DNA from: Parahaliea mediterranea
GTDB lineage: Bacteria > Pseudomonadota > Gammaproteobacteria > Pseudomonadales > Halieaceae
Reading direction: 5' to 3'
Assembly: GCF_003402235.1 (NCBI RefSeq)
Contig: NZ_QEWO01000005.1
Coordinates: 124,001 to 188,000, forward strand
Length of the DNA stretch: 64,000 nt
In this document: one piece after another, positions 35,319 through 44,706 of the stretch
Layout of the letters: each line of letters starts with the position of its first letter
How positions within the stretch are numbered: the stretch's first letter is position 1
Made by a program: the position numbers and the translations under genes
The notes under the pieces: model-generated
What the model was told of the DNA's origin: nothing
Databases searched by the model: none
The model's input: only the letters and a program-made list of their open reading frames with translations

Positions 35319-37307
35319 ATGGTGCTGGATATCGAACTGGAAGAGTGGGTGGGCAAGCGCTGGCACCGCTGGGCCAGCCGCGCCGCCAGCTATCGCCGCT
35401 ATCCCGAGGCCGGCGTTGCCCTGGCGCAGGTGCATGGCGCGCTGGCGGTGTTCTTCCGGGCCAGTGGTGGCGAGGCGGGCCTCAGCCTGGAGGCCATTTC
35501 CGAGCGCGAATCCGGGCACCGCCTGAGCCTGCGCCAGCGTCTGGGCTTTGCCAGCGAATGGCTGCCCCAGCCGCGGCTGGACGAGCAGGCCCTGCGCCTG
35601 CCACCGATCCTGGATGTGCTTCCGAGCGCCGCCTTGAACCGCGACCTGTACTTCTGGCTGGCCGCCTATTTTGCCCAGGCCCCCGCCGTGGTGGCGGCCA
35701 GCGACCCCCTGCAGCACGACATTCTGGCCCTGCGCACCGCGCGCCACTGCAGCGCGGCGGTGCTGCGGCGCTACCCGGGGCTGGCCGGGCGCTACCGGCG
35801 ACTGTGCGCCGCGGCCCTGGCACAGCGCCCCCGGCGCCGGCACCTGCCGCCGGTGGAGGCTGCTGTAGAGGCGGCCATTCGCGCGCTGCTGGGGGACGAC
35901 AGCGCCGCACCGTCGCCACCGCATGCGGTGTTCAGCGCTGTTTTTGCTGACAGGGTTGAAGAAAGGGTTGATGACAGAGTTGATGACCGTATCGACCACC
36001 CCGCCCCGCTGGCGGGATTGTCCGCCCCCGCCGGCTACCGGCGCTTTTTGCCGGTGCCCCTGTGGGGCGACGCCCTGCACCTGCCGAGCGGGGGCGACGA
36101 CAGCGACGCGCAGGAGGAGGACCGCGCCGATGGCGCGGAGGACGAGCAGGCCGTAGCGGGCGGCGCGCGCAAGGCATCGCGCCGGCGCCAGGATCAGGCC
36201 GAGCGCGACGACCCGCTGATTTTCAACCGCTTCGAGAAAATGCTGTCCTTCGCGGACATGGTCAACCTCAACCGCATGGTGGACGATGAGCCCGACGCCA
36301 ACGCCAGCAAAACCGCCGAGCAACTCGACGAGCTGACCTTGAGCCCGCAGCAGCGCAAGGCGGCCTCGCGCCTGCAGGTGCAGCTGGACCTGGCCCCCGG
36401 GCTCAGCATAGCCGGCGCGCTGCAGGGCGATTACCGCTACCCCGAGTGGGACTACCGCCGCCAGTGCTACCAGCCGGCCCAGAGCCGGGTGCTGCTGGCC
36501 GTGCACGACGAGCACGACACCGGCTGGCAACCGGGGGATGCCACCCTGCGCCGGGTGCGGCGCATCCAGCGGCAGTTCGAGGCCCTGCGCCCGCGGCGGG
36601 TGACGCTGCGCGCCCAGCCCGACGGGGCCGACCTGGATACCGACGCGGCGGTGCGCGGGTTGTGCGACCAGCTCGCCACCGGCGTGCCCAGCGAGGGCAT
36701 CTACCTCGATACCCGCCCCGGCGCGCGGGACCTGGCGGTCAGCGTGCTGGTGGACAACTCACTGTCCACCGAGGCCTGGCTGGCGGATCGGCGCATTATC
36801 GATGTCATCCGCGAGGCGGTGTGGGTACTCAGCCACGGCCTGGCCACCTGTGGCGACGACCATGCCATCAGCACATTTACCTCCCACCGCCGCAACAAGG
36901 TCTGGATAAAGCGCATCAAGGGCTTCGACGAGCCCCTGGGCGCGCCGGTGGAGCGGCGCATTGCCGCCCTTGGGCCCGGCTCCTACACCCGCATGGGGCC
37001 GGCCATTCGCCACGCCAGCGCCGAGCTGGCCCTGCGCCCGAATCGCTTTCGCCTGCTGCTGTTGCTGAGCGATGGCAAGCCCAACGATACCGACTACTAC
37101 GAAGGGCGCTACGCCATTGAGGATACCCGTCGCGCCGTGCTGGATGCGCGGCAGCAGGATATCCGTGTGTTTGCGATTACCGTCGACAGGGAGGCGGGCC
37201 AGTACATTCCCCGGCTGTTTGGCCGCGGCGCCTACGCCATGGTGGATCACCCGGAGAAGCTCAGCGAGGCCTTGCCGCGCCTCTATCGCCAGATCACCGG
37301 GCAGTGA
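35319..37307 (+). CDS. norD: NorD, VWA-domain nitric oxide reductase activation protein
   Basis: Partner of NorQ in maturing NorB. The C-terminal von Willebrand A domain has the MIDAS-like VLVDNSLST (about residue 477) and LLLLSDGKPNDTDYYEG. The middle is acidic and low-complexity, and includes a 12-bp tandem array (35949-35996) encoding DRVE-type units. 662 residues is normal. Its last 14 bases overlap the 3' end of the convergent DUF4870-like gene. norE and norF are not seen. Confidence 0.93.
   Translation: MVLDIELEEWVGKRWHRWASRAASYRRYPEAGVALAQVHGALAVFFRASGGEAGLSLEAISERESGHRLSLRQRLGFASEWLPQPRLDEQALRLPPILDVLPSAALNRDLYFWLAAYFAQAPAVVAASDPLQHDILALRTARHCSAAVLRRYPGLAGRYRRLCAAALAQRPRRRHLPPVEAAVEAAIRALLGDDSAAPSPPHAVFSAVFADRVEERVDDRVDDRIDHPAPLAGLSAPAGYRRFLPVPLWGDALHLPSGGDDSDAQEEDRADGAEDEQAVAGGARKASRRRQDQAERDDPLIFNRFEKMLSFADMVNLNRMVDDEPDANASKTAEQLDELTLSPQQRKAASRLQVQLDLAPGLSIAGALQGDYRYPEWDYRRQCYQPAQSRVLLAVHDEHDTGWQPGDATLRRVRRIQRQFEALRPRRVTLRAQPDGADLDTDAAVRGLCDQLATGVPSEGIYLDTRPGARDLAVSVLVDNSLSTEAWLADRRIIDVIREAVWVLSHGLATCGDDHAISTFTSHRRNKVWIKRIKGFDEPLGAPVERRIAALGPGSYTRMGPAIRHASAELALRPNRFRLLLLLSDGKPNDTDYYEGRYAIEDTRRAVLDARQQDIRVFAITVDREAGQYIPRLFGRGAYAMVDHPEKLSEALPRLYRQITGQ
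35949..35996 (+). repeat. 12-bp in-frame tandem array in norD
   Basis: Four consecutive 12-base units: GACAGGGTTGAA, GAAAGGGTTGAT, GACAGAGTTGAT, GACCGTATCGAC, encoding DRVE, ERVD, DRVD and DRID. They lie in the linker before the VWA domain, where length variation would be tolerated. Confidence 0.88.
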
Positions 37308-37719
37308 GGCCGGCAGCGCCCACCGGCCGGTGGGCAAACAGCCGGTTGAGGCCAAAGGCGCAGCGCCCCACCAGCCAGATCAGCTCAATGGTAAACACCA
37401 GATAGCCCAGGCCCCAGGCCATGCCGGGGGGCATGCCTCCCCCGCCCAGCAACCACCAGGCGAGGCCGCCCAGCGCGAACACCGCCAGCGACCACAGCAC
37501 GGTGACAATCTGGTAGCGCAGGTGGGTGGCTACCCAGTCGGCGCTGCGCCCCAGCCAGAGCAGGGCCAGCAGGGCGCCGAGGGGGGCGGTGACCAGTGTC
37601 ATGATGCCCCCCAGTTGCAGGCCGTAGGCGATAACCGCCACGCCCCGGCCGCTGGCGTCCTTGCTGCGGCTGTGGTTGATGCCGCCGGGGGTGGGGTGGG
37701 TATCGGCGCCTGCGTTCAC
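37294..37719 (-). CDS. Small membrane protein, DUF4870-like
   Basis: A 141-residue protein with a polar N-terminus (about 40 residues) and three hydrophobic segments: IMTLVTAPLGALLALLWLG, VTVLWSLAVFALGGLAWWLLG, and WGLGYLVFTIELIWLVG. The layout and the RYQIVTVLWSL block resemble DUF4870 proteins; function unknown. The GTG at 37719 lies eight bases beyond the flavoprotein stop, so the two are likely co-transcribed. Longer in-frame reading upstream is not credible. Its 3' end overlaps norD by 14 bases tail to tail. Confidence 0.75.
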   Translation of the reverse strand: MNAGADTHPTPGGINHSRSKDASGRGVAVIAYGLQLGGIMTLVTAPLGALLALLWLGRSADWVATHLRYQIVTVLWSLAVFALGGLAWWLLGGGGMPPGMAWGLGYLVFTIELIWLVGRCAFGLNRLFAHRPVGAAGLTAR

Positions 37720-37726
37720 GGGCTCA

Positions 37727-39223
37727 TTACGGGGCGGCGCGCCGTTTGGCCGCCTGTTGCCCGGCCAGGCGGCCGGAGAAGGTGGCATCGCCCACCGACA
37801 TGCCGCTGGCGTAGCCCTCGGCCCGGCGCACCACGCCACAGGCGGTGCGGCCGGCGGCAAACAGGCCCGGGATGATTTCGCGCTGCTCGTTCACCACTTC
37901 GCCGGTGGGCAGGGTGTCCAGGCCGCCCAGGGTGAAGTGGGGCACAAAGGCGCCGCGCCCGGGGGTGAGGTCCAGCGCCACTAGCGGGGCTTCCAGCACC
38001 TGCAGCCAGTTGGGGGATTTGTGGAACTGGGTGTCTTCGCCGGCCTGGCAGTCCTCGTTGTACAGGGCCAGGGTGTGTACCAGCGCGCCCTTGCGCAGGC
38101 CCAGTTCCTCCTCCAGCTCTTCCACCGTCTCGCCGGTGCCGGCCACCGGGGCGCCCAGGTAGCTGGCGGTTTCGTAGTCGGCGTACTGCTCCACGGTGAG
38201 AATCAGGTAGATGCGGTCCGAGGGCTGGCGCAGCACAAAATCCCCCAGGCGGCCGTGGTACACGTCTTCGTTGATGAAGCGCTGGCCCTTGTCGTTGATG
38301 GCAATGCCGTAGGTCAGGCTGGCCGGGGGGTAGAAGGGCAGGCTGATAAAGCCCTCGTGCATGTTGATGGCGGCGCCGCCCACCGACAGGCCCATCTGGA
38401 TGCCGCTGCCGGTGTCGCCCGGGTTGCCGATGGGCTCGGTGCCCAGGGTCAGTTTGGGGGCGTGCTTGGCCACCATCTCGCGGTTCATCACAAAGCCACC
38501 GGCGCACAGAATCACCCCGCCGCTGGCGCGCACGTTCAGCTCCTGCTGGTTCTCGCGCACCACCAGGCCCACCACCGTATCGCTGTCGTCGACAATCAGG
38601 GTCAGGGCGCGGGTTTCGTAGTGCACTTCAATGTTGCTGCGTTTTTCCACGTTCTCGGTGACGATTTTCATGAACAGCGGGCCGCCGTTGTCGCCTTCCA
38701 CGTACAGATTGTGGCCGCGGGGGCAGGGTTTGGCCAGGGTGTTGAAGGGGTAGGCTTTTTCGTTGCCGGTGTAGAGCAGGCCGTCGTCGGTGAGGCACAT
38801 GATGGCGCGCTCATCCAGGAAGCTGTCTTTGAAGGGCACGCCGATGGACACCAGCCAGTCGAAGTGCTCGGCGCTGCGTTCGCAGTAGTTGCGGATTTTT
38901 TCGGCGTCCGCCTGGGGGCCGGCGCAGGCCATCATGAACTGGTACATGTCCTCGGTGCTGTCGGTAAAGCCACTGGCCTTCTGCACCCGGGTACCGCCGC
39001 TGCCGCCCATGTAGATCTCGGCGCTGGACATGGCGGTGGAGCCGCCGCTGGCGCTGGCCAGTTCGAAAATGGCGACGCGGGCGCCGGCGTCCGCCGCTTC
39101 AATGGCGGCGCAGCCACCGGCACCGCCAAAGCCCACGATGGCGACATCGGTTTCCAGATCCCACTGGGTGACATCGCGGACGTGACGGGGCTGGCTGGGG
39201 TTGGTCTTGCTGGCTTCGGCCAT
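37727..39223 (-). CDS. Fumarate reductase/ketosteroid dehydrogenase-type flavoprotein
   Basis: A 498-residue FAD-binding_2 oxidoreductase. The dinucleotide site is VAIVGFGGAGGCAAIEAADAG (about 28-48), the FAD segment is GGSTAMSSAEIYMGG, and PGLFAAGRTACGVVRRAEGYASG is the C-terminal flavin loop. It has no signal peptide or heme motif, so it is not a periplasmic flavocytochrome c. Relatives include fumarate reductases, urocanate reductases and 3-ketosteroid dehydrogenases; the substrate cannot be chosen from sequence. Confidence 0.87.
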   Translation of the reverse strand: MAEASKTNPSQPRHVRDVTQWDLETDVAIVGFGGAGGCAAIEAADAGARVAIFELASASGGSTAMSSAEIYMGGSGGTRVQKASGFTDSTEDMYQFMMACAGPQADAEKIRNYCERSAEHFDWLVSIGVPFKDSFLDERAIMCLTDDGLLYTGNEKAYPFNTLAKPCPRGHNLYVEGDNGGPLFMKIVTENVEKRSNIEVHYETRALTLIVDDSDTVVGLVVRENQQELNVRASGGVILCAGGFVMNREMVAKHAPKLTLGTEPIGNPGDTGSGIQMGLSVGGAAINMHEGFISLPFYPPASLTYGIAINDKGQRFINEDVYHGRLGDFVLRQPSDRIYLILTVEQYADYETASYLGAPVAGTGETVEELEEELGLRKGALVHTLALYNEDCQAGEDTQFHKSPNWLQVLEAPLVALDLTPGRGAFVPHFTLGGLDTLPTGEVVNEQREIIPGLFAAGRTACGVVRRAEGYASGMSVGDATFSGRLAGQQAAKRRAAP

Positions 39224-39462
39224 GGGGGATTCCTGCGTTTCAACGGGTGTGAAGAATGTGAGGGCAAATTAAAACCAGCCGCCGCCGCCCTGACAACGCG
39301 GGGGCCTTGAGCCGGGGCCAACATGTTGTACGCGGCGGGGCTTTTTGCCGCGCCCTCGGGCCCCTTCTTCGCCCTGCCGGTGGCTGGTTTAACAGCGCAA
39401 CCCGTGTTGCGCGCGCGGGGCCTGCGTTACAATCCCCGCCTTTTTGCACGAGTGACTCTGCC

Positions 39463-40368
39463 ATGTGGTTCAAGAACCTGCGCGCCTACCGCCTGACCAG
39501 CCCCTTTGATATTTCTGCCGAAAAACTGGAAGAACAGCTGGCCCAGCGCGCCTTTGCCCCCTGCTCACCGGCCCAGCCCCTGTCGCTGGGCTGGGCGCCG
39601 CCCCTGGGTGAGGACACCCAGACCCTGGTGCACGCCGCCAACGGCCGCTTTCTGCTGCGCCTGAAGCGCGAGGAAAAAATCCTGCCCTCCAGCGTGGTAA
39701 AGGAAATGCTGGAAGAGAAGGTGGAGCACATCGAGAACGAACAGGGCCGCAAGGTGTACCGCAAGGAACGCCTGACCCTGAAGGACGAGATTGTGCAGGA
39801 CTGCCTGCCCCGGGCCTTCAGCCGCAGCGCCGGGGTGTATGCCTACATCGACACCAAGAGCAACTGGGTGTTTGTGGATGCCGCCACCGCCACCCGCGCC
39901 GAGGAGCTGCTGAACCTGCTGCGCGAGTGCATCGGCAGCTTTCCGGTGGTGCTGCCCCAGGTGAACAATGCGCCCACCGCCACCATGACCGGCTGGCTGG
40001 CCCACCAGAGCCTGCCGGCGGACTTTGCCCTGGGCGAGGAGTGCGAGCTGCGCGAGCTGGGTGATGAGGGCGGGGTGGTGCGCTGCCGCGGCGTCGACCT
40101 GCTGGGTGAGGAAGTGGAAACCCACCTCAACGCTGGCAAGCTGGTGGCGCGCCTGTCGTTGAGCTGGGAAGAGCGCCTGTCGCTGGTGATCGCCGAGGAC
40201 CTGTGCCTGCGCCGGCTCAAGTTCTCCGAGGAGTTGCTGAAAGAAAACGAAGACCTGCCCGAGGCCGACCGCGCCGCCAAGCTGGACGCCGACTTTGTGC
40301 TGATGTCCGAGGCGATCAGTGCCCTGCAGGAGCGGGTAATGGCCCTGTTCGGCGGCGAAGCCGAATAG
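39463..40368 (+). CDS. rdgC: Recombination-associated protein RdgC
   Basis: Ring-forming nucleoid protein that binds dsDNA and restrains RecA. The 301-residue sequence starts MWFKNLRAYRLTSPFDISAEKLEEQL and includes YAYIDTKSNWVFVDAA and LCLRRLKFSEELLKE, all RdgC features. The ATG at 39463 is chosen because upstream in-frame sequence (from 39307) is not family sequence. TTACAAT at 39427-39433 with TTGCGC at 39407 (15-base spacing) is a possible promoter. Confidence 0.95.
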   Translation: MWFKNLRAYRLTSPFDISAEKLEEQLAQRAFAPCSPAQPLSLGWAPPLGEDTQTLVHAANGRFLLRLKREEKILPSSVVKEMLEEKVEHIENEQGRKVYRKERLTLKDEIVQDCLPRAFSRSAGVYAYIDTKSNWVFVDAATATRAEELLNLLRECIGSFPVVLPQVNNAPTATMTGWLAHQSLPADFALGEECELRELGDEGGVVRCRGVDLLGEEVETHLNAGKLVARLSLSWEERLSLVIAEDLCLRRLKFSEELLKENEDLPEADRAAKLDADFVLMSEAISALQERVMALFGGEAE

Positions 40369-40386
40369 GCCCGCGTCGCCCCCCGC

Positions 40387-41451
40387 TCAGGGCGTGACCG
40401 CCAGGTGGTGTTGCACCACCCGCACGCTCTGACCCTCCTGCAGGCGCTCGGCGCCGCGCACCACCACCGGGTCCCCGGCCTTGAGGTTGCCGTTCACGGC
40501 GATGGAGGCGCCGCGCCCGGCCCCGGGCTGCACCGGCACCTTGCGCGCCGTGCTGTCGGCATCCACGGTGTAAACAAACACCTCCCTGTCGCGCAGCACC
40601 AGCGCATCCCGCGGCACCCGCAGGGCGGTGAAGCGCGCGGATTCCGGCAGCTCCACCGTCACCGCCTCGCCGATCAGCCAGGGGCTGTCGGCCAGGCTCA
40701 GGCGCAGCTCCATCATCCGTGAGCGCGCATCCCCCACCGGCACCAGGCCGCGAATGCGGGCCTCGGCACGTTCGCCGGCGGATTCCACCTGGACGGTTTC
40801 CCCGGGCTGGTTGTGGCGGGCGACCTTCAGTGGCGCGCTGACGCTGATTTCCAGCCGCTCGGTATCCACCAGCCGCAGCAGGGGGCTGCCCGCGGCGAGG
40901 TACTCCCCCTCCGCCGCGTTGCGCGCCGCCACCACGCCGGAGAAGGGCGCCGGCACCTGGCTGCGCTGCAGGTCGTAGCGGCTGCGCGCCAGGGCCACCT
41001 CGGCGATGTTGCGCTGCTGCACCAGCATGGCCAGCTGCGATTCCACCTGGTCCAGCTCCGCGCGCGCCATGTTGTTCTGCGCCGCCAGGCTCTGCAGGCG
41101 CTGGATCTGACGCTGGTGGTAGGCAATGTCCGCATCCAGTCGGGCAATTTCCGCCCGGTGGTTGCGCAGGGCCAGCTGCAGCAGGTGGTCGTCCAACCGC
41201 GCCACCGGCTTACCCTGTTCCACAAAATCCCCCACCTCGGCAATCCACAGCAGGCGCCCGGCCACCTCGGTGGACAGCGCCGCATCGCGGGTGGAGATCA
41301 CCGTGCCCGGCAGCGTGACCACGGTGGCGGTCTCGCCCTCGGTGACATTGGCCAGCTCCACCACCGCCTCTTGGGGCTGGGCGCGGGCGCCGGCGGCCAG
41401 TGTGAGCAGGGCGATCAAGGCGAAGGGCTTAACAGACAGCAGGGCTTTCAT
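40387..41451 (-). CDS. RND efflux periplasmic adaptor subunit
   Basis: Membrane-fusion protein linking the inner-membrane pump to a TolC-type channel. A signal peptide (MKALLSVKPFALIALLTLAAGARA) precedes the barrel-sandwich half-motif GRLLWIAEVGDFVEQGKPVARLD, a coiled-coil hairpin (about 85-145), the second half-motif and a beta-barrel. The ATG at 41451 gives 354 residues. It follows its permease by 16 bases, the reverse of the usual adaptor-first order. Confidence 0.93.
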   Translation of the reverse strand: MKALLSVKPFALIALLTLAAGARAQPQEAVVELANVTEGETATVVTLPGTVISTRDAALSTEVAGRLLWIAEVGDFVEQGKPVARLDDHLLQLALRNHRAEIARLDADIAYHQRQIQRLQSLAAQNNMARAELDQVESQLAMLVQQRNIAEVALARSRYDLQRSQVPAPFSGVVAARNAAEGEYLAAGSPLLRLVDTERLEISVSAPLKVARHNQPGETVQVESAGERAEARIRGLVPVGDARSRMMELRLSLADSPWLIGEAVTVELPESARFTALRVPRDALVLRDREVFVYTVDADSTARKVPVQPGAGRGASIAVNGNLKAGDPVVVRGAERLQEGQSVRVVQHHLAVTP

Positions 41452-41467
41452 GGCCGGTTCTCCCGGT

Positions 41468-44400
41468 TCACGCGACGGATTGCAGGGGCTGGCGGGCGGG
41501 GCCTTCGCCTTCGGCCACCACCCGGGCCCCGGTTTCGCCCATGCGCAGGAAGCAGGGCAGCAGGAGCAGGGTAAACAGGGTGCTGACGCACATGCCGCCA
41601 ACGATCACCGCCGCCAGACCGCGGTAGATCACGCTGCCGGCGCCGGGCATCAGCAGCAGGGGCAGCATGCCGAAGATGCTGGTGAGGGTGCTCATGAAGA
41701 TCGGCCGCAGGCGGGTTTGCAGGGCCTGCTCCACCGCGTGGTGGCGGCTCACGCCCTCGCGCTCGGCGCTGCGGGTCTGGTGCACCAGCAAAATGGCATT
41801 GTTCACCACCAGCCCCAGCAGAATGACAAAGCCGATCATGGTCAGCAGGTCCAGCGGCTGGAAGGTGAACAGGTTGAGGATGCGCATGGCGGCAATGCCG
41901 CCGGCCATCGCCAGGGGCATGGCCAGCACTACCAGCAGGCTGTCTTTCAGGGAGCGGAACAGGGCGGCCATCAGCAGGAATAGCACCACCAGGGCCAGGG
42001 CGAAGTTGCTGCCCATGCTCTTGATGGCCCGCGTGAGGGCATTGGCGCTGCCGCCGTAAAGAATGTTGCCATCCGCTGGCAGGGCGGCTTTCAGCTGGGG
42101 CTCCACCTCGCGCTGCAGGGTGTCCAGCACGTGCTCCAGCGACATATCTTCCGGCGGGCGCACGTTCAGGCTGATGGTGCGGCGGCTGTCGATGCGGCGC
42201 AGCTGGCTGGGGCCCACAGTGCGCTGGATGTCCACCAACTCGGCCAGCGGCACTACGCTGCCGGCGGGGGTGGCCAGTGGCAGCGAGGCCAGCTGCTCCG
42301 GCGAATCCCAGGGCTGGGCGCGCAGGATCACCTCCATGCGCTTTTCGCCGTTGAAGTGTTCGCCCACATAGAGCCCGTCGCCCACCGCCCGCACCAGGGT
42401 GCCCATGTCGGCCCGGGACCAGCCGGCCTCGGCAATCTTGCGGTCGTTGGGCGCCAGCTGCAGTTCCGGCTCGGCCTGTTGCAGGTTGGGATTGACCCGC
42501 ACGATGGCCTCTGGCAGCACCTCGCGCAGGCGCTGCTCGCCGAGGGCGGCCGCTGTCGCCAGGGCGTCGCGGTCACGGGACTGCAGGTGCAGTGCCACCT
42601 CCCGGTCGCCGCCAAAGCCGCCGAACAGGTTGCCCTGGCTGGCGAAGTGCTCAAGGTCCGGCAGGTCGGCGAAGATCTCCTCGTTGATGATCTTCTCCAG
42701 CGCCTTCACCTGCGACTGGTCTTTGACCCGCGCGCCCATGGTGCCGCCGCCGTTCCAGGTGAGGATGTAGTAGTTCTTCAGGGCCGGCTCCCGCTCGCCG
42801 CGCATGAAGGGCGCCATGCGCGCATCCAGCACCGCAATCACTTCGTCGGCAATGGTCTGCTCGGACATGCCCGCCGGCACCTGGAAGTAGGCATCCACCG
42901 CGTCGCGCTTCACCGGCGGCAGGTAGTCCATTTCCGGCAGCAGGACGTAGCTGGCCGCCAGCGGCACGCTGATCAGCAGCGCCGCCAGGCTCCGGCGCTT
43001 GCGCGGGGTGCTGGTGAGGCGCATCACGCGGTTGCTGATGCGCAGCCACAGACCGCGGTGGTGGTCCTTGAGCGCGCCGCCGGGCAGCCACAGCCGGGCC
43101 GCCAGTGGCAGGATGCTCACCGCCACCAGCAGCGACACCACCACCGCGATGGCGATGGTAATGGCCAGGTCGCCGAACAGCTGGCCCTCCACCTCGCGCA
43201 TGAACATCACCGGCAGGAAGATGGCCACCGTAGTGGCGGTGGAGGCGAGCAGGGCGCCCCACACCTGGCCCGCGCCCTGTAGGGATGCCTGTTCGGTATC
43301 CACGCCTTTTTCGCGCAGGCGCACGATGTTCTCCAGCACCACAATGGCGGCATCCAGCACCATGCCCACGGCAAAGGCGAGGCCGGCGAGGGAGATCACA
43401 TTCAGGGTGCGCCCGGTGAGCTTGAGCATGATGAAGGTGGCCAGCAGCGACACCGGAATGGCAATGGCCACCACCAGGGTGGCCCGGAAGCGGCGCAGGA
43501 ACCACCACAGCACGCCCACCGCCAGCACAATGCCAAGGCCGATATTGCTGCCCACCAGGCCAATGGCGCGGTAGATGAACACCGAGGCGTCAAAGCTCTG
43601 GGCCATGGTCAGGCCGCGCTCGGCCACCGGCCCGGCGTTCAGTTCCTCCACTTTGGCCTTCACCGCGTTCAGGGTCTGCAGGGCGTTGGCGCTGTTCTCC
43701 TTGTCGATGCGAATGGAGATGGCCGGGTTGCCATTTTGGGTGTTGGTCAGCACCCGGTCGCCGCGGGTAATGCGAATGTCGGCAATGTCTCCCAGGCGAA
43801 TTGGGCGGCCGTCGCGCCAGTCCAGCACAAAGGCCTTGAGCTCATCTGGCGCGTAGCGGCCGGTGAAGCGCAGGGTGTACTGGCGCCGGCCCACTTCCAC
43901 AAAGCCGCCGCTGACATCGTTGGCCCGGCCCAGCTGAGCGGCCACGGCGGTCAGCGGTATGCCGAGCTGGGCCGCGCGGTAGGGGTCGAACAGGATTTCC
44001 AGCTGCTGCTCGTCGCTCTGGCCGTTCTGGGACGCGCTGACCCGGGCCACGCCCGGCACCGCCTCAATGGCCGGGCGCACCACGTCCTCCACAAAGGGCA
44101 TGTAGTCGTAGATGCTGCCTTCGGTGCCCGGCAGCAGCTGCAGGAAGAAAAAAGTCAGGGCCGGGGTGTCGCCGTTGCCGCCGCCCAGCATGATCACCGG
44201 CTGGGTGGCGTCCCGGGGCAGCGGGTCCAGCCGGTTCATGCGCGAAATCACATCCACCAGCGTGCGCTGCATGTCCGTTTCCAGGCCGAATTCCAGCTCG
44301 ATCCAGGCATTGCCTGCATTGGCGAAGGCGCCCATTTCGGTCATGCCGGGCAGGCCCTGCAGCACCGACTCAATGGGTTCGATGATTTCTGATTCCACCT

Positions 44401-44572
44401 CCCGCGGCGAGGCGGCGCGCCAGCCGGTCTGGATGGTGATGCGGGGGTTTTCGATATCCGGGAACAGCTGCACCGGCAGCCGGGTGAGGCTCCACAGGCC
44501 GAACAACAGGATGACGGCCACCGCCACCGCGACACCGGCGGGGTTTTTCAGCGAGCTGGCTGTGAGGTTCAC
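41468..44572 (-). CDS. RND efflux permease (AcrB/HAE-like)
   Basis: A 1034-residue proton-driven pump with 12 predicted membrane helices and two large periplasmic loops. N-terminal LPVQLFPDIENPRITIQTGW is typical. In TM4 the proton-relay motif reads GMVLDAAIVVLENI, so the first Asp of the AcrB DD pair is kept but the second is Ala; many AcrB-type relatives have DN here. The GTG start follows a 134-base gap after the LytTR regulator gene. The substrate is unknown. Confidence 0.93.
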   Translation of the reverse strand: MNLTASSLKNPAGVAVAVAVILLFGLWSLTRLPVQLFPDIENPRITIQTGWRAASPREVESEIIEPIESVLQGLPGMTEMGAFANAGNAWIELEFGLETDMQRTLVDVISRMNRLDPLPRDATQPVIMLGGGNGDTPALTFFFLQLLPGTEGSIYDYMPFVEDVVRPAIEAVPGVARVSASQNGQSDEQQLEILFDPYRAAQLGIPLTAVAAQLGRANDVSGGFVEVGRRQYTLRFTGRYAPDELKAFVLDWRDGRPIRLGDIADIRITRGDRVLTNTQNGNPAISIRIDKENSANALQTLNAVKAKVEELNAGPVAERGLTMAQSFDASVFIYRAIGLVGSNIGLGIVLAVGVLWWFLRRFRATLVVAIAIPVSLLATFIMLKLTGRTLNVISLAGLAFAVGMVLDAAIVVLENIVRLREKGVDTEQASLQGAGQVWGALLASTATTVAIFLPVMFMREVEGQLFGDLAITIAIAVVVSLLVAVSILPLAARLWLPGGALKDHHRGLWLRISNRVMRLTSTPRKRRSLAALLISVPLAASYVLLPEMDYLPPVKRDAVDAYFQVPAGMSEQTIADEVIAVLDARMAPFMRGEREPALKNYYILTWNGGGTMGARVKDQSQVKALEKIINEEIFADLPDLEHFASQGNLFGGFGGDREVALHLQSRDRDALATAAALGEQRLREVLPEAIVRVNPNLQQAEPELQLAPNDRKIAEAGWSRADMGTLVRAVGDGLYVGEHFNGEKRMEVILRAQPWDSPEQLASLPLATPAGSVVPLAELVDIQRTVGPSQLRRIDSRRTISLNVRPPEDMSLEHVLDTLQREVEPQLKAALPADGNILYGGSANALTRAIKSMGSNFALALVVLFLLMAALFRSLKDSLLVVLAMPLAMAGGIAAMRILNLFTFQPLDLLTMIGFVILLGLVVNNAILLVHQTRSAEREGVSRHHAVEQALQTRLRPIFMSTLTSIFGMLPLLLMPGAGSVIYRGLAAVIVGGMCVSTLFTLLLLPCFLRMGETGARVVAEGEGPARQPLQSVA

Positions 44573-44706
44573 CGGTTTTGACCCACGTTATGGCTATGGG
44601 GCGCCACCCTAGCAGCGCCTGCGACGTGTGTACGCAAACCTGCGCCAGAGTGGTTGTGAGCCGCGATGAACCGCGCGGGCCGGGGGCACAGGCCGCCTTG
44701 GCGCCC

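Noticed and set aside
33879..36530. An 883-codon minus-strand open frame across norB, norQ and norD
   Set aside because: Antisense to three well-identified genes; no recognisable domain and typical shadow composition.
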